From: Tectiglobus sp965247245
GTDB taxonomy: Bacteria > Pseudomonadota > Alphaproteobacteria > Rhizobiales > Hyphomicrobiaceae
Direction: 5' to 3'
NCBI GenBank assembly: GCA_965247245.1
Contig: CBDFGV010000003.1
Location: forward strand, 682,001 to 746,000
DNA: 64,000 bases
The notes under the pieces were generated by a model. It was not told the DNA's origin, did not search any database, and saw only the letters and a program-made list of their open reading frames with translations. The position numbers were made by a program, and so were the translations under genes. Below are positions 17,710 to 26,625 of this stretch, in pieces (position 1 is the stretch's first letter; every line of letters begins with the position of its first letter).

Positions 17710-19299
17710 GTGACCGAAAAAGATGGCGCCGGCGACTACTGGACCGAGCAAATCGATGAACTGAGCGCTCGCCGCGCATTCAACAAAGAGATGGGCGGTC
17801 CTGATAACGTCGCCCGCCAGCACGCCGCCGGTCGTCTGACCATTCGCGAACGTCTGGACCGCATAACGGACGAAGGAAGCTTTCGAGAGATCGGCTCACT
17901 TGCTGGCACCGGCGAATACGATGAAAACCTCAAGCTCAAGAAGCTGACACCCGCAACCTACGTTGCCGGCACCGCGCGCATTAACGGGCGACCGGTAGCC
18001 ATCGGCGGCGAAGACTTTACCGTTCGCGGCGGCACCAGTTTCGGCGCGCAGCGGCGCAAAGGCGGGCAGGGCGGCTACATCGAAGACCTCGCCCATCATT
18101 ACAAGATCCCACTCGTCAATCTCATCGACGGTGCCGGCGGCACCGTGACATCCGCCAAGCGACGCGGCTTTGTTACGTTCCCAGGCATTGATGGTTTTGA
18201 GCGCTCCGTTGAACTTCTTGGCGAAGTGCCCGTTGCATCCGCCGTGCTCGGAACCGCTGCCGGCGGCCCTGCCGGTCGCGCCATCCTTTCGCATTTCTCA
18301 GTAATGGTCCAAGGCACCAGCCAAGTGTTTGCAGCAGGACCTCCGGTTGTTAAGCGCTCTCTCGGACAGACGATCACCAAGGAAGATCTAGGTGGGCCGG
18401 CCGTTGCCGTGAACAAATCCGGTGCGATCCACAATATTGCAGAAAGCGAGGACGACGCATTCGAGCAGGTCAAACAGTTCCTCTCTTACCTGCCGCAGAA
18501 CGTCTGGCAGCTACCACCAATCGAAGACAATGGTGATCCGGTCAACCGATGCGATGAAGACCTCCTTCACGCTGTACCTGCGAACCGCCGTCACCCCTAC
18601 GACATGCGCAAGCTTGTCAGCCACATTGTTGATCATGACTCTGGCTTTGAAATCCGACCGACCTACGGCCGCGCCGTGATCACGATGCTGGCCCGCCTTG
18701 GCGGACGTCCGGTCGGCATCGTCGCGAACAACCCGAAGGTCTACGCCGGTGCGATGGACGCGGACGCAGCCCGTAAACAGATCCATTTCATGGAGCTATG
18801 CGACACATTCCATTTGCCGATCGTCTTCCTTGTTGATGTTCCAGGCTTCATGGTTGGCCTTCAGGCCGAAGAGGCAGGAACGTTGCGCGAAGGCATGCGC
18901 GCTGTCTATGTCGCTGGCCAATTGAAGGTCCCAACCGTCACGCTCGTCATCCGCAAGTGCTATGGCATGGCCGGCATGGCAACCTGCAACAAGAACGATA
19001 TTGACTTGAAATTGGCATGGCCGAGCGGCGAATGGGGGTCACTGCCCATCGAGGGCGGTGTCGCAGCAGCGTTTCGCAGAGAGATCGAGGCAGCAGACGA
19101 CCCCAAAGCACGCGAACAGGAACTCGAAGCGGAGTTACGCGCTTACACGTCACCGTTTCGCACCGCCGAAGCCCTCGGCGTCGAAGAGATCATTGATCCA
19201 CGCGAGACCCGGCCAATTCTATGCGAGTATGTAGCGCTTGCCGAAGAGCGTTTACGGATCGGGTTGGGACCACGCACCCGCGCAGGCGTGGCGCCTTAG
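17710..19299 (+). CDS. Acyl-CoA carboxylase carboxyltransferase (beta) subunit
   Basis: A 529-residue biotin-dependent carboxyltransferase of the PccB/AccD5/MccB family, with N- and C-terminal crotonase-fold halves. Visible features are QHAAGRLTIRERLDRI, the GGTVTSAKRRGF and VLGTAAGGPAGRA oxyanion-hole segments in the N half, and GFMVGLQAEEAG and the KCYGMAGMA segment in the C half. It starts with GTG at 17710. Such subunits need a biotin carboxylase/BCCP alpha subunit, which is not encoded nearby, so the partner must be elsewhere. Alternatively it acts as an acyl-CoA decarboxylase-type subunit. The substrate (propionyl-, methylcrotonyl- or other acyl-CoA) is not determinable here. Confidence 0.92.
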   Translation: MTEKDGAGDYWTEQIDELSARRAFNKEMGGPDNVARQHAAGRLTIRERLDRITDEGSFREIGSLAGTGEYDENLKLKKLTPATYVAGTARINGRPVAIGGEDFTVRGGTSFGAQRRKGGQGGYIEDLAHHYKIPLVNLIDGAGGTVTSAKRRGFVTFPGIDGFERSVELLGEVPVASAVLGTAAGGPAGRAILSHFSVMVQGTSQVFAAGPPVVKRSLGQTITKEDLGGPAVAVNKSGAIHNIAESEDDAFEQVKQFLSYLPQNVWQLPPIEDNGDPVNRCDEDLLHAVPANRRHPYDMRKLVSHIVDHDSGFEIRPTYGRAVITMLARLGGRPVGIVANNPKVYAGAMDADAARKQIHFMELCDTFHLPIVFLVDVPGFMVGLQAEEAGTLREGMRAVYVAGQLKVPTVTLVIRKCYGMAGMATCNKNDIDLKLAWPSGEWGSLPIEGGVAAAFRREIEAADDPKAREQELEAELRAYTSPFRTAEALGVEEIIDPRETRPILCEYVALAEERLRIGLGPRTRAGVAP

Positions 19300-19355
19300 C
19301 TTCAACAAAGTTAAGCTCTCTGTCAGGCTCTGAGACAACCATCGCGGTACAATCA

Positions 19356-20663
19356 ATGCTCATCGCAAGGCCCATCTTTCGCAGCAAGCCACTTGTCGCG
19401 CTACTTTTCCTTTGCCTGCCTGTATGTCTCGCGCCATCCCGTGCTAACGAGCAGCCAAAGCCGCGCGACTGGATCAAACTCGCAATTGAAAAACTCTGTG
19501 GCAACGAACCGATTGAAGGTCTTCTGGCGCAAGAACAACTGCAGGGTGCCTGGCTTCTCAAAGAGACGGAAGGCAAACGTCGCGGCCAGATATTCCGCAT
19601 CGAACAGCGCTTTTCGTTGCTGACAGGCGACGAACTACGCGTGGTAAGATTTCAGCCAGGCGGCCGCCTCCGCCGCTTTACAGCCGAAGTGCACCGACAG
19701 GCAAAGGACAAGCTGCAGCCATATCTGCAGGCAATGGCTGACGGAGCCTGCACCTTGCGGTCTGGACGCCGCATCATCCGAAGCTCATCCGGTCCATCGG
19801 TCAAACTGGAGCAGCTTGATGGTGATCTCACAACTGTGCGCTGGAGCGAAACACTCCAGGCACCTTGGCCGGCAGGCCAAGACCCTGGTGGACCGAGGGT
19901 AGCGATGATCGATTCTGGCTTGGCCTACGACATGGCCGTCTATCGCAATCGTCTGGCACGGGACGAAAATGGCAAGCCGCTGGGGTTTGACTATTGGGAT
20001 ATGGATGCCTGGCCTTACGATGGTGATACGTCACGCGGCGGCTTCTTACCCATTCGCCACGGCTCTGCCGTCGCTTCTGTGCTTGTCCGCGAGGCACCAA
20101 CGGCCGCTCTCATTCCGTTGCGATATCCACGCCCTGACATGAATAGGATGGCCGATGCAATTACTCTCGCAGCACGCGCCGGCGCTCGCATCATTGCCAT
20201 GCCATTGGGCAGTCGCAAGCCAAAGCAATGGTCAGCCTTCGCGAAAGCAATGAAGGCAAACCCGAATGTCCTAGCAATTGTCTCCGCCGGGAATGACGGG
20301 GAAGATATAGAACAGCGCAAAATCTGGCCGGCAGCCCTCGCGCTCGAAAACATGATCGTTGTGACCTCAGCGGACGCCTTCGGTCGCTTGGCCGAAGGTT
20401 CAAACTGGGGACGCCGGAGCGTCGATATCATGCTGCCGGCAGAAAATGTTCCGGTCCTCGACTTCCGCGGTGCGAAGGGCAAGGCATCTGGCTCAAGTTA
20501 CGCCGTTCCACGCCTTGCCGCTCTAGCCGCAAGATTGCTAGCAAAAGAGCCGAAACTGTCGACGGCAGAGTTGAAGGCGAAGATCTTTGCCAGAGCCACG
20601 CCGTCACCTTACGAGAAGAACGTTGTTGCCGTTGGCTGGATCCCTGATCCCACGCGCGACTAG
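19356..20663 (+). CDS. Exported subtilisin-like (S8) serine protease
   Basis: A 435-residue protein. The ATG at 19356 begins a signal peptide (hydrophobic LVALLFLCLPVCL, cleavage near SRA-N). A 140-residue N-terminal region of unknown type precedes an S8 domain with catalytic D186 (VAMIDSG), H235 (RHGSAVA), the oxyanion Asn N313 (VSAGNDG) and nucleophile S381 (GSSYAVP). All four residues are present, so activity is expected outside the cytoplasm. The domain is short, and the Ser motif is GSSYAVP rather than GTSMAAP. It starts 56 bases after the carboxyltransferase gene and converges on the double-triad protease gene with 21 bases between the stops. Confidence 0.85.
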   Translation: MLIARPIFRSKPLVALLFLCLPVCLAPSRANEQPKPRDWIKLAIEKLCGNEPIEGLLAQEQLQGAWLLKETEGKRRGQIFRIEQRFSLLTGDELRVVRFQPGGRLRRFTAEVHRQAKDKLQPYLQAMADGACTLRSGRRIIRSSSGPSVKLEQLDGDLTTVRWSETLQAPWPAGQDPGGPRVAMIDSGLAYDMAVYRNRLARDENGKPLGFDYWDMDAWPYDGDTSRGGFLPIRHGSAVASVLVREAPTAALIPLRYPRPDMNRMADAITLAARAGARIIAMPLGSRKPKQWSAFAKAMKANPNVLAIVSAGNDGEDIEQRKIWPAALALENMIVVTSADAFGRLAEGSNWGRRSVDIMLPAENVPVLDFRGAKGKASGSSYAVPRLAALAARLLAKEPKLSTAELKAKIFARATPSPYEKNVVAVGWIPDPTRD

Positions 20664-20684
20664 GCAAACGGAAAGTCTTCTGGC

Positions 20685-22751
20685 TTATCTCCGTCGCGGT
20701 TTCGGTGGCGGACGATCGATGAATCGCCGGGCTGCTTGTGCCTGCCTTGGATCAGCAGCTTCCAACTTGCTGTAGGCCTCTTCAGCCAATGCACGATCGC
20801 CACCCCATATACCGGCCTGAATGCCGAACCGTAGCAGTCGCGGATCTTTGGGGTCTGCCGACATCACCCAACGCGCATGGGACAGCATATCCTCAAACCG
20901 CCCCGCCAATTGCAGCGCCACGAGATAGGAAACCCGCGCGTTGATCGAGTTGGGGACTTGTTCGACAGCGGCTTTGCTGAGGGCAATCGATGCATCGTAC
21001 TGCCGTGCAAAGGCAAGAAACCGAGACGCCTTCAAATGCTGACCTGGATTACGAGAGACCAGACACTGCGACTTAAGAGTTGCAACTACCTGAGGATCGG
21101 GCCGTTGGCCCCGACGCCGTCGCTTCGCCGCGTCGATGGCGCCAGCGCATTCTTCAAAGGACACTCCCAATTGCGATTGCAGCTGTTCGGCCCCGGTCGC
21201 GTTCAAACCTTCCATCAGTGCGCGTACTTGGGCCAACGGCACCGCTTCGTTTCGACCCTCTCCGCCACCAACAGCAACACCAACCAGTGTACCATTCTCA
21301 TTCACCAGGGCACCGCCACTAACACCAGGTTGCATCTGTGCCGAGACGTGCAATCGGCCAAGCTCCGCGCCTTGAGCAGGTCTCGACCGCAACGGCCCGG
21401 GCTTGAACACGCGCACTTCTTTGCGCGCGACATCGGCACCAACAACAAACAAGCGTTTTGAACCTGCTGCCCCGGCTGTATTGTCTGAAAACTCCAGAAC
21501 CAGACCATCCTTGGGCAAACCCTTGACCTGCAGCAGTGCCAGGTCCCCGGCATAGGTCGATGGCAGCACCTTTGCCACTAATTTGCCGGACGGAGTGAAC
21601 ACTTGCGCTGTCTTCCGTGCACCAACAACGTGCCGGTTCGTCACCAGCAAATCATCTGCGATGCGCACGGCACTCGCGATCGGATCGAAACTCTCGATCG
21701 GGAACACCGCCTGCCGGACGCCGCAAACCGCCTGCGGGTAGGGACAGTCAGCACCACTCTGCGCAGCCGCGGTATCGCTCCCTGAATTCTTCCTTGCCCC
21801 GGCATCCGACGGGAACGAAAACTTGGCTGATCGCCTCTGGCCTGCACGTTCGTAGACAATCTCCACCGATCCGCCAACGCGAACCAGCGCAAGAGCGGAC
21901 AAGGCACTTTTGGGATTGCGTACGATACGTCTACCGACCGAGCGCAGTATATCGCCTGCCTTTAGGCCAGCGACGGCCGCCGGACCGCCGGCGGCAACAT
22001 CAATGATATTCGCACCGTGACCGTTGGTGCGAGCCCTTCTCGACAATGGCGAAAGCCGCCAACCTGCCTTCACATAGTCAACCCGGCCGTCGTCTTTCAG
22101 ATCCTCCACAACCCGTCGCAACAACTGCTCGGAGACGGCGAAGTTTACGCCGATGTTCGTGTCACTCTTTGCAGCGAAAATGGCTGACATCATACCGACC
22201 AACCGGCCGTCTGAATCCACCAACGCGCCACCGGAACTCCCTGGGTTGGCAGCCGCATCCGTCTGCACGAAATCTTCAATAGCATTGAAACCGGCGTGAC
22301 TGACATCAAGAGCTGACACGACACCACATGTCACCGAGAGGTCGAGACCATAAGCGTTGCCAATCGCGCAGACCCGTTGTGAGACAGCAGGACGTGGTGC
22401 AGCCTTGAAGGGTTTGAGCGAGGCATTCACCTTGATGAGTGCAATGTCCGATGCTGAATCGGATCCAACGAGCTTTGCTGGTAGGATCCTGCCGTCAGCC
22501 AATCGGACGTCAATGCGCCGAACGGCCTTAAGCACGTGCGCCGCCGTCGCAATCAAACCATGACTGTCGACAACAATCCCGCTGGCCTCAGGAACCTGCC
22601 CACGCCCCTGTCCGGCTTGAACCGGCGCACCCGCCCGCACGGGCAAGATCGAGACAACAGATTGAATGCTCTCGCCAATGTTCGCTTGAGCCGTCGAGAC
22701 GCCCATCAAAACCAAAGCGAGAAGCAAAACGTGAAAAGACAGTCTGTGCAT
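20685..22751 (-). CDS. Exported protein with two trypsin-like protease domains, a PDZ domain and TPR-like tail
   Basis: A 688-residue exported protein (signal about 1-23). The first HtrA/DegP-like trypsin domain carries H72 (TAAHVL), D102 (SDIALIKV) and S173 (NPGSSGGAL). A PDZ-like domain follows at about 225-312 (AAVAGLKAGDILRSVG). A second trypsin-like domain carries H374 (TNRHVV), D403 (GDLALLQV) and S478 (QPGVSGGAL). The C-terminus (about 570-670) looks like two or three TPR repeats and ends in a Pro/Arg tail. Ordinary DegP/DegQ has one protease domain with one or two PDZ domains, so two complete triads in one chain is unusual. Substrate unknown; periplasmic quality control or processing is inferred. 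The next gene is a convergent exported S8 protease. Confidence 0.85.
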   Translation of the reverse strand: MHRLSFHVLLLALVLMGVSTAQANIGESIQSVVSILPVRAGAPVQAGQGRGQVPEASGIVVDSHGLIATAAHVLKAVRRIDVRLADGRILPAKLVGSDSASDIALIKVNASLKPFKAAPRPAVSQRVCAIGNAYGLDLSVTCGVVSALDVSHAGFNAIEDFVQTDAAANPGSSGGALVDSDGRLVGMMSAIFAAKSDTNIGVNFAVSEQLLRRVVEDLKDDGRVDYVKAGWRLSPLSRRARTNGHGANIIDVAAGGPAAVAGLKAGDILRSVGRRIVRNPKSALSALALVRVGGSVEIVYERAGQRRSAKFSFPSDAGARKNSGSDTAAAQSGADCPYPQAVCGVRQAVFPIESFDPIASAVRIADDLLVTNRHVVGARKTAQVFTPSGKLVAKVLPSTYAGDLALLQVKGLPKDGLVLEFSDNTAGAAGSKRLFVVGADVARKEVRVFKPGPLRSRPAQGAELGRLHVSAQMQPGVSGGALVNENGTLVGVAVGGGEGRNEAVPLAQVRALMEGLNATGAEQLQSQLGVSFEECAGAIDAAKRRRRGQRPDPQVVATLKSQCLVSRNPGQHLKASRFLAFARQYDASIALSKAAVEQVPNSINARVSYLVALQLAGRFEDMLSHARWVMSADPKDPRLLRFGIQAGIWGGDRALAEEAYSKLEAADPRQAQAARRFIDRPPPKPRRR

Positions 22752-22822
22752 AGGAGATTAATCCAGTTTACGATGCCGGCCCATCCTAGCACCAAACGAA
22801 CCGCCGCGGTGGTCATTCACGA

Positions 22823-23887
22823 TCACGCCACTGTCACTTGCTCACCGCCGCGCTCAGCTGACTCGTAGATCGCACGGATCAAAGCAACCGCCCGCCGACC
22901 CTCGCGGCCATCGACAAGCGGCGCTCGCCCGTCATTGAGAGCCGCCAGCGCATCTTCGAAGTTGCGTTGGTGCCATGTGAAGTCAATGGCTTTGGGATCG
23001 GCCGCACCGGCCCCGGCGACATCGGCATTCAGTCCATGATCCAACAGGATCATCTGATCTTCCGGACGCTCATCCTGAAACTCCCAGACGCGAAACTTGT
23101 CATCGGCCATGAAGACTGAGCCGGCACTCCCACAGATCTGGATTTCTGCAGCGTGACCCTCGGCCGACCAACACGCGGTCGAGCCATGAATTGTTCCGAA
23201 CGCACCATTTTCAAACTCAAGCATGGCCACACCGACGTCTTCGACTTCAATGCCGGTGTGTGCTGCCAATCTGGTCTGAGCACGGACATGGCGCACGTCA
23301 CCCATCAGATGCAGCAGCAGATCAATGGTGTGGATCGACTGGTTCATTAAAGCTCCACCGCCATCCAGGGCCCACGTTCCGCGCCACGCCCCGCTGTCGT
23401 AGTAGGCCTGATCGCGCCACCACTTTATCGATGCGTCGGCCATCACGATCGTGCCAAAGCGATCATCATCGATCGCGCGCCTCAACAAACTGGTGGCTTG
23501 ATTGAATCGTCGCGGAAAGATGCCAGCGAGCATGACGCCAGCGCTCTCACAGGCGGCAATCATCTCATCAACGCGCCCGGTCGTAACCTCGAGAGGCTTT
23601 TCACAAATAATGTGTTTCCCGGCCTGAGCCGCAGCGATAACGGGATCGAGATGCGCACCACTGGGCGAGCAAATCGTGACAAGATCAAGCCCGTCATGGG
23701 CGAGAAATGCCGCGAAGTCTGTATAGGCGGCACAGCCATGCTCAGATGCAAAACTCTCAGCCGCCTCAGGCCGCCGCGCAAAAATAGCAACGAGTTCTGC
23801 ATTGTCCATCGCTGCGATCGCCAAGGCATGAAACTCGGCGATCATGCCGGCGCCGACGATACCAAACCGATAGATCTTTTCCGCCAT
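22823..23887 (-). CDS. Gfo/Idh/MocA family oxidoreductase
   Basis: A 354-residue NAD(P)-dependent dehydrogenase with an N-terminal Rossmann fold (FGIVGAGMIAEFHALAI at about 8-24) and the family EKPLEVT motif, whose Lys is catalytic. The second half carries the alpha/beta substrate domain with GGGALMNQSIHTIDLLLHLMG. Typical substrates are sugars and inositols, but specificity cannot be read. It lies 50 bases downstream of the BVMO gene on the same strand. Confidence 0.92.
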   Translation of the reverse strand: MAEKIYRFGIVGAGMIAEFHALAIAAMDNAELVAIFARRPEAAESFASEHGCAAYTDFAAFLAHDGLDLVTICSPSGAHLDPVIAAAQAGKHIICEKPLEVTTGRVDEMIAACESAGVMLAGIFPRRFNQATSLLRRAIDDDRFGTIVMADASIKWWRDQAYYDSGAWRGTWALDGGGALMNQSIHTIDLLLHLMGDVRHVRAQTRLAAHTGIEVEDVGVAMLEFENGAFGTIHGSTACWSAEGHAAEIQICGSAGSVFMADDKFRVWEFQDERPEDQMILLDHGLNADVAGAGAADPKAIDFTWHQRNFEDALAALNDGRAPLVDGREGRRAVALIRAIYESAERGGEQVTVA

Positions 23888-23937
23888 TGCGCGCCATCCC
23901 TCTCAAGCCCTGCGAGATGACAGCATTCTACTAACAA

Positions 23938-25560
23938 TCAGTCGGAAAGCACAAAGCCTTCATAGTCGCCGTCGACGACTTCTCTTAGCTTCTCGGTGTA
24001 TTTGTGGACACCACCAACATAGGGCATGAAAACCCGCGGTTTTCCTGGAATGTTCGCGCCGGTGTACCAGGAGTTGGCCAGCGGATAGAGGGTCGAGTCT
24101 CCAACCTCGACGACATGCTGTGTCCACCCTTGTTCAGCAGCGGCTGTCGGCTCGATAACGTCGTGCCCCTTGTCCCGCATCATGTCGATGCAGTTCGCGA
24201 TGAAATCGACGTGCTGTTCGCAGGACAGGATCATCTGGCTCTTCACGCCCGGACTGCCAGGGCCGGTGACCATGAACATGTTCGGAAATCCATGAATCAT
24301 GATTCCCAAGTATGTCTGCGGTCCATCCTCCCACTTTGACTTGATCTCAAATCCCTCATCCGTGCGAATGTCGATTTCCTTCATGGCACCGGTCATCGCA
24401 TCGAAACCGGTTGCGAACACCACGGCGTCAAATTCGTAATCGGCGTCCGATGTTCGAATGCCGGCGGCAGTCAGATACTCGATCGGCGTCTTGCGGGCAT
24501 TCACCAGCGTGACGTTCTCACGGTTGTAGGTCTCATAGTAGTCGGTATCCAGGATCAAACGCTTGGTACCGATGGGATGATCATTCGGGCACAGCGTTTC
24601 CGCCACATCCGGGTCTTTGACTGTTTCCCGAATGCGCGCACGGACAAAATCTGACGCGGTTTTGTTCGCAGCTTCATCCAGAAGCAGGTCGGTATAGGAA
24701 AACAGAAAACTGATACTGCCGCCCTCGGCCCACTTGGCCGCATACTGTGCCTCACGCTCGTCGGCGGTTGCTTCTTCCGCTGTCTTCTGAGGTGGCGGAT
24801 AACCGGCAATCCCGAAAGGCGTGTCATAGGCAGCCGTGCGGCGCTCAGGGTATTCGGATTTATGCTTTCGTTCCTTTTCAGGATCCAGCGGCGCATTGCG
24901 CGCCGGCAAACTGAAGTTCGCGGTCCGTTGAAACACGTGCAGATGCTTGGCCTGCTTGGCTATGTGCGGAATAGATTGCACACCGGAAGAGCCAGTTCCG
25001 ATGACCGCAACACGCTTGCCGCTGAAATCTACACCGTTCTTCGGCCAAAGCCCCGTGTGATACGTCTCGCCCTTGAATTCTTCGATGCCTGGAAACTTCG
25101 GAACCTGTGGTGTTGAGAGATTGCCCGTTGCCATAATGCAGAATGGCGCAACAATCGTTTCACCTGTTTCTGTCTTAAGGACCCATTCCTTGCCGGCCCG
25201 ATCAAAGCTCGCCGATTGGATGCGCGTTTCCAGCTGCACGTCCTTCATCAAGTCGAAACGCTCCGCGACGTGGTTCACGTAGCGCAGGATTTCAGGTTGC
25301 GTGCCGTAGCGCTCGGGCCATTTCCACTCCTGCTGCAAATCGTTGTCGAAAGAGTAGGAGTACTCCATGCTCTCGACATCGCAGCGACATCCGGGATAAC
25401 GGTTCCAGAACCACGTTCCGCCAACGCCGTCCCCCGCTTCAAAGGCACGGACCTTCAATCCAGATTTGCGCAACCGATGGATCGCATAAAGGCCTGCCAC
25501 ACCGGCACCTACAATCGCGACGTCCAATCGTGTTGCATCTCCAGGAATATCCTTCGCCAT
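23938..25560 (-). CDS. Type I Baeyer-Villiger monooxygenase (cyclohexanone/phenylacetone monooxygenase type)
   Basis: A 540-residue FAD- and NADPH-dependent flavoprotein inserting oxygen next to a ketone to give an ester or lactone. The FAD motif GAGVAG is at 18-23 and the NADPH motif GTGSSG at 188-193. Between them lies the BVMO fingerprint FxGxxxHxxxWP as FKGETYHTGLWP at 162-173. The late SWYTGANIPGKPR segment is typical of the cyclohexanone/phenylacetone monooxygenase class. The ATG at 25560 has GGAGG ahead, and the 30-codon upstream extension is not needed. No ketone-forming or lactonase gene is adjacent except the oxidoreductase downstream. Confidence 0.93.
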   Translation of the reverse strand: MAKDIPGDATRLDVAIVGAGVAGLYAIHRLRKSGLKVRAFEAGDGVGGTWFWNRYPGCRCDVESMEYSYSFDNDLQQEWKWPERYGTQPEILRYVNHVAERFDLMKDVQLETRIQSASFDRAGKEWVLKTETGETIVAPFCIMATGNLSTPQVPKFPGIEEFKGETYHTGLWPKNGVDFSGKRVAVIGTGSSGVQSIPHIAKQAKHLHVFQRTANFSLPARNAPLDPEKERKHKSEYPERRTAAYDTPFGIAGYPPPQKTAEEATADEREAQYAAKWAEGGSISFLFSYTDLLLDEAANKTASDFVRARIRETVKDPDVAETLCPNDHPIGTKRLILDTDYYETYNRENVTLVNARKTPIEYLTAAGIRTSDADYEFDAVVFATGFDAMTGAMKEIDIRTDEGFEIKSKWEDGPQTYLGIMIHGFPNMFMVTGPGSPGVKSQMILSCEQHVDFIANCIDMMRDKGHDVIEPTAAAEQGWTQHVVEVGDSTLYPLANSWYTGANIPGKPRVFMPYVGGVHKYTEKLREVVDGDYEGFVLSD

Positions 25561-25802
25561 CACGTCCTCCGACAACCCTATCGTCCAACCCGCGCATCTC
25601 GAATACTTGCCGAGTATGCGATCACAACGGACGTCACAACAGTATATCAAAATCGAAATCAGCCCACGGATCTCAGTTGCATAGGCCAGCTCATGTTGGA
25701 TTGGAATTCAGCTTGCCCCCAAATTCCGCCGGAGCTATAAAACGGGTCCGCCAACACTCAGAACTAATCTCACGCGTGGTCTGACGATTAGTGGTGGAGT
25801 AG

Positions 25803-25879
25803 CGGAGCGTAGCGCAGTCTGGTAGCGCACCTCGTTCGGGACGAGGGGGTCGCAGGTTCAAATCCTGCCGCTCCGACCA
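25803..25879 (+). tRNA. tRNA-Pro (anticodon CGG)
   Basis: A complete cloverleaf of 77 bases including an encoded CCA: acceptor CGGAGCG/CGCTCCG, D stem GCGC/GCGC, anticodon stem CCTCG/CGAGG with loop TTCGGGA (anticodon CGG at 25837-25839), T stem GCAGG/CCTGC with loop TTCAAAT, discriminator A, CCA at 25877-25879. Confidence 0.97.
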
Positions 25880-26265
25880 ACACAAACAAACATTCTTTCG
25901 CGCTTTCAGATCTCGGTCGCACATCGAAGGTTCGAAACCCTGACGGCAGATACTGCAAGGCCGCCACTGAGAACCCCGACTTATTGTTGATCGCGATCAA
26001 CAGACCGCAGCATGCGCTCGTCATGACCGAACTCCCTCCGCCATCAACAGTTCATGCTGCTCTACGCAGTGGAGACCGACGCGTAACGTGAGCGACACCG
26101 GCTCTGTCTCGCTCGGTCAGCAAATAGCCTGGTCAGGCACTTCAAACGTCACTCGGAACCAACCGAAATACTTCGCAACGGCGAAACAAAATCCAGAAGA
26201 ACTAGCTTTTCCCTTCCGGTATGCGGAGAGGTGCCCAGTGCACTGATCTGTGCTAGCTCGACTCC
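25880..26265. other. 3' flank of tRNA-Pro, no gene seen
   Basis: No supported gene. A T-rich stretch (ATTCTTTCGCGCTTT) soon after the tRNA could be a weak end signal. I looked for an integrase gene and for a repeat of the tRNA 3' end and saw neither. Confidence 0.35.
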
Positions 26266-26625
26266 ATGGGGACACTAACAACGACTGACACAACTCTATT
26301 TGGCGACAGAACTTCCGCCGGCATTGCAGCCCGGCTCAAGATCTCTCGCGATGTATTAGGTTTTTCGCAGAAGGAGTTTGCCGACAATGCCGAAATTACG
26401 CGCACCAACTACAACCACGCTGAAACAGGGCGCCATCGACCATCGGTCAATATTGCCATCAAACTTCGCGACACGTACGGGCTGACGCTAGACTGGATCT
26501 ACCTTGGCGACGTGGGATCGCTCCAGCACCGCCTCGCCGAGGCAATCAAGAAAGCCCACATCCACCGGAACCAGTTGAAAGGGCAACGCAACCACCATCG
26601 ATCCGCGCAAGTTGATGAGAACTGA
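26266..26625 (+). CDS. XRE-family helix-turn-helix protein
   Basis: A 119-residue protein with one XRE/Cro-type HTH at about residues 18-75 (SRDVLGFSQKEFADNAEITRTNYNHAETGRHRPS, where FSQ begins helix 2 and the NYNHAETG segment contains helix 3). The C-terminal 40 residues are basic and rich in His, Gln and Arg. It has no partner gene on either side, so a toxin-antitoxin or restriction-control role is not supported. The ribosome-binding site is poor. It may be a remnant or a lone regulator. Confidence 0.75.
   Translation: MGTLTTTDTTLFGDRTSAGIAARLKISRDVLGFSQKEFADNAEITRTNYNHAETGRHRPSVNIAIKLRDTYGLTLDWIYLGDVGSLQHRLAEAIKKAHIHRNQLKGQRNHHRSAQVDEN

Noticed and set aside
25803..26300. tRNA-Pro as an integration site of a mobile island
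   Set aside because: No integrase gene, no excisionase and no visible repeat of the tRNA 3' end in the window. Kept only as a hint in the findings.
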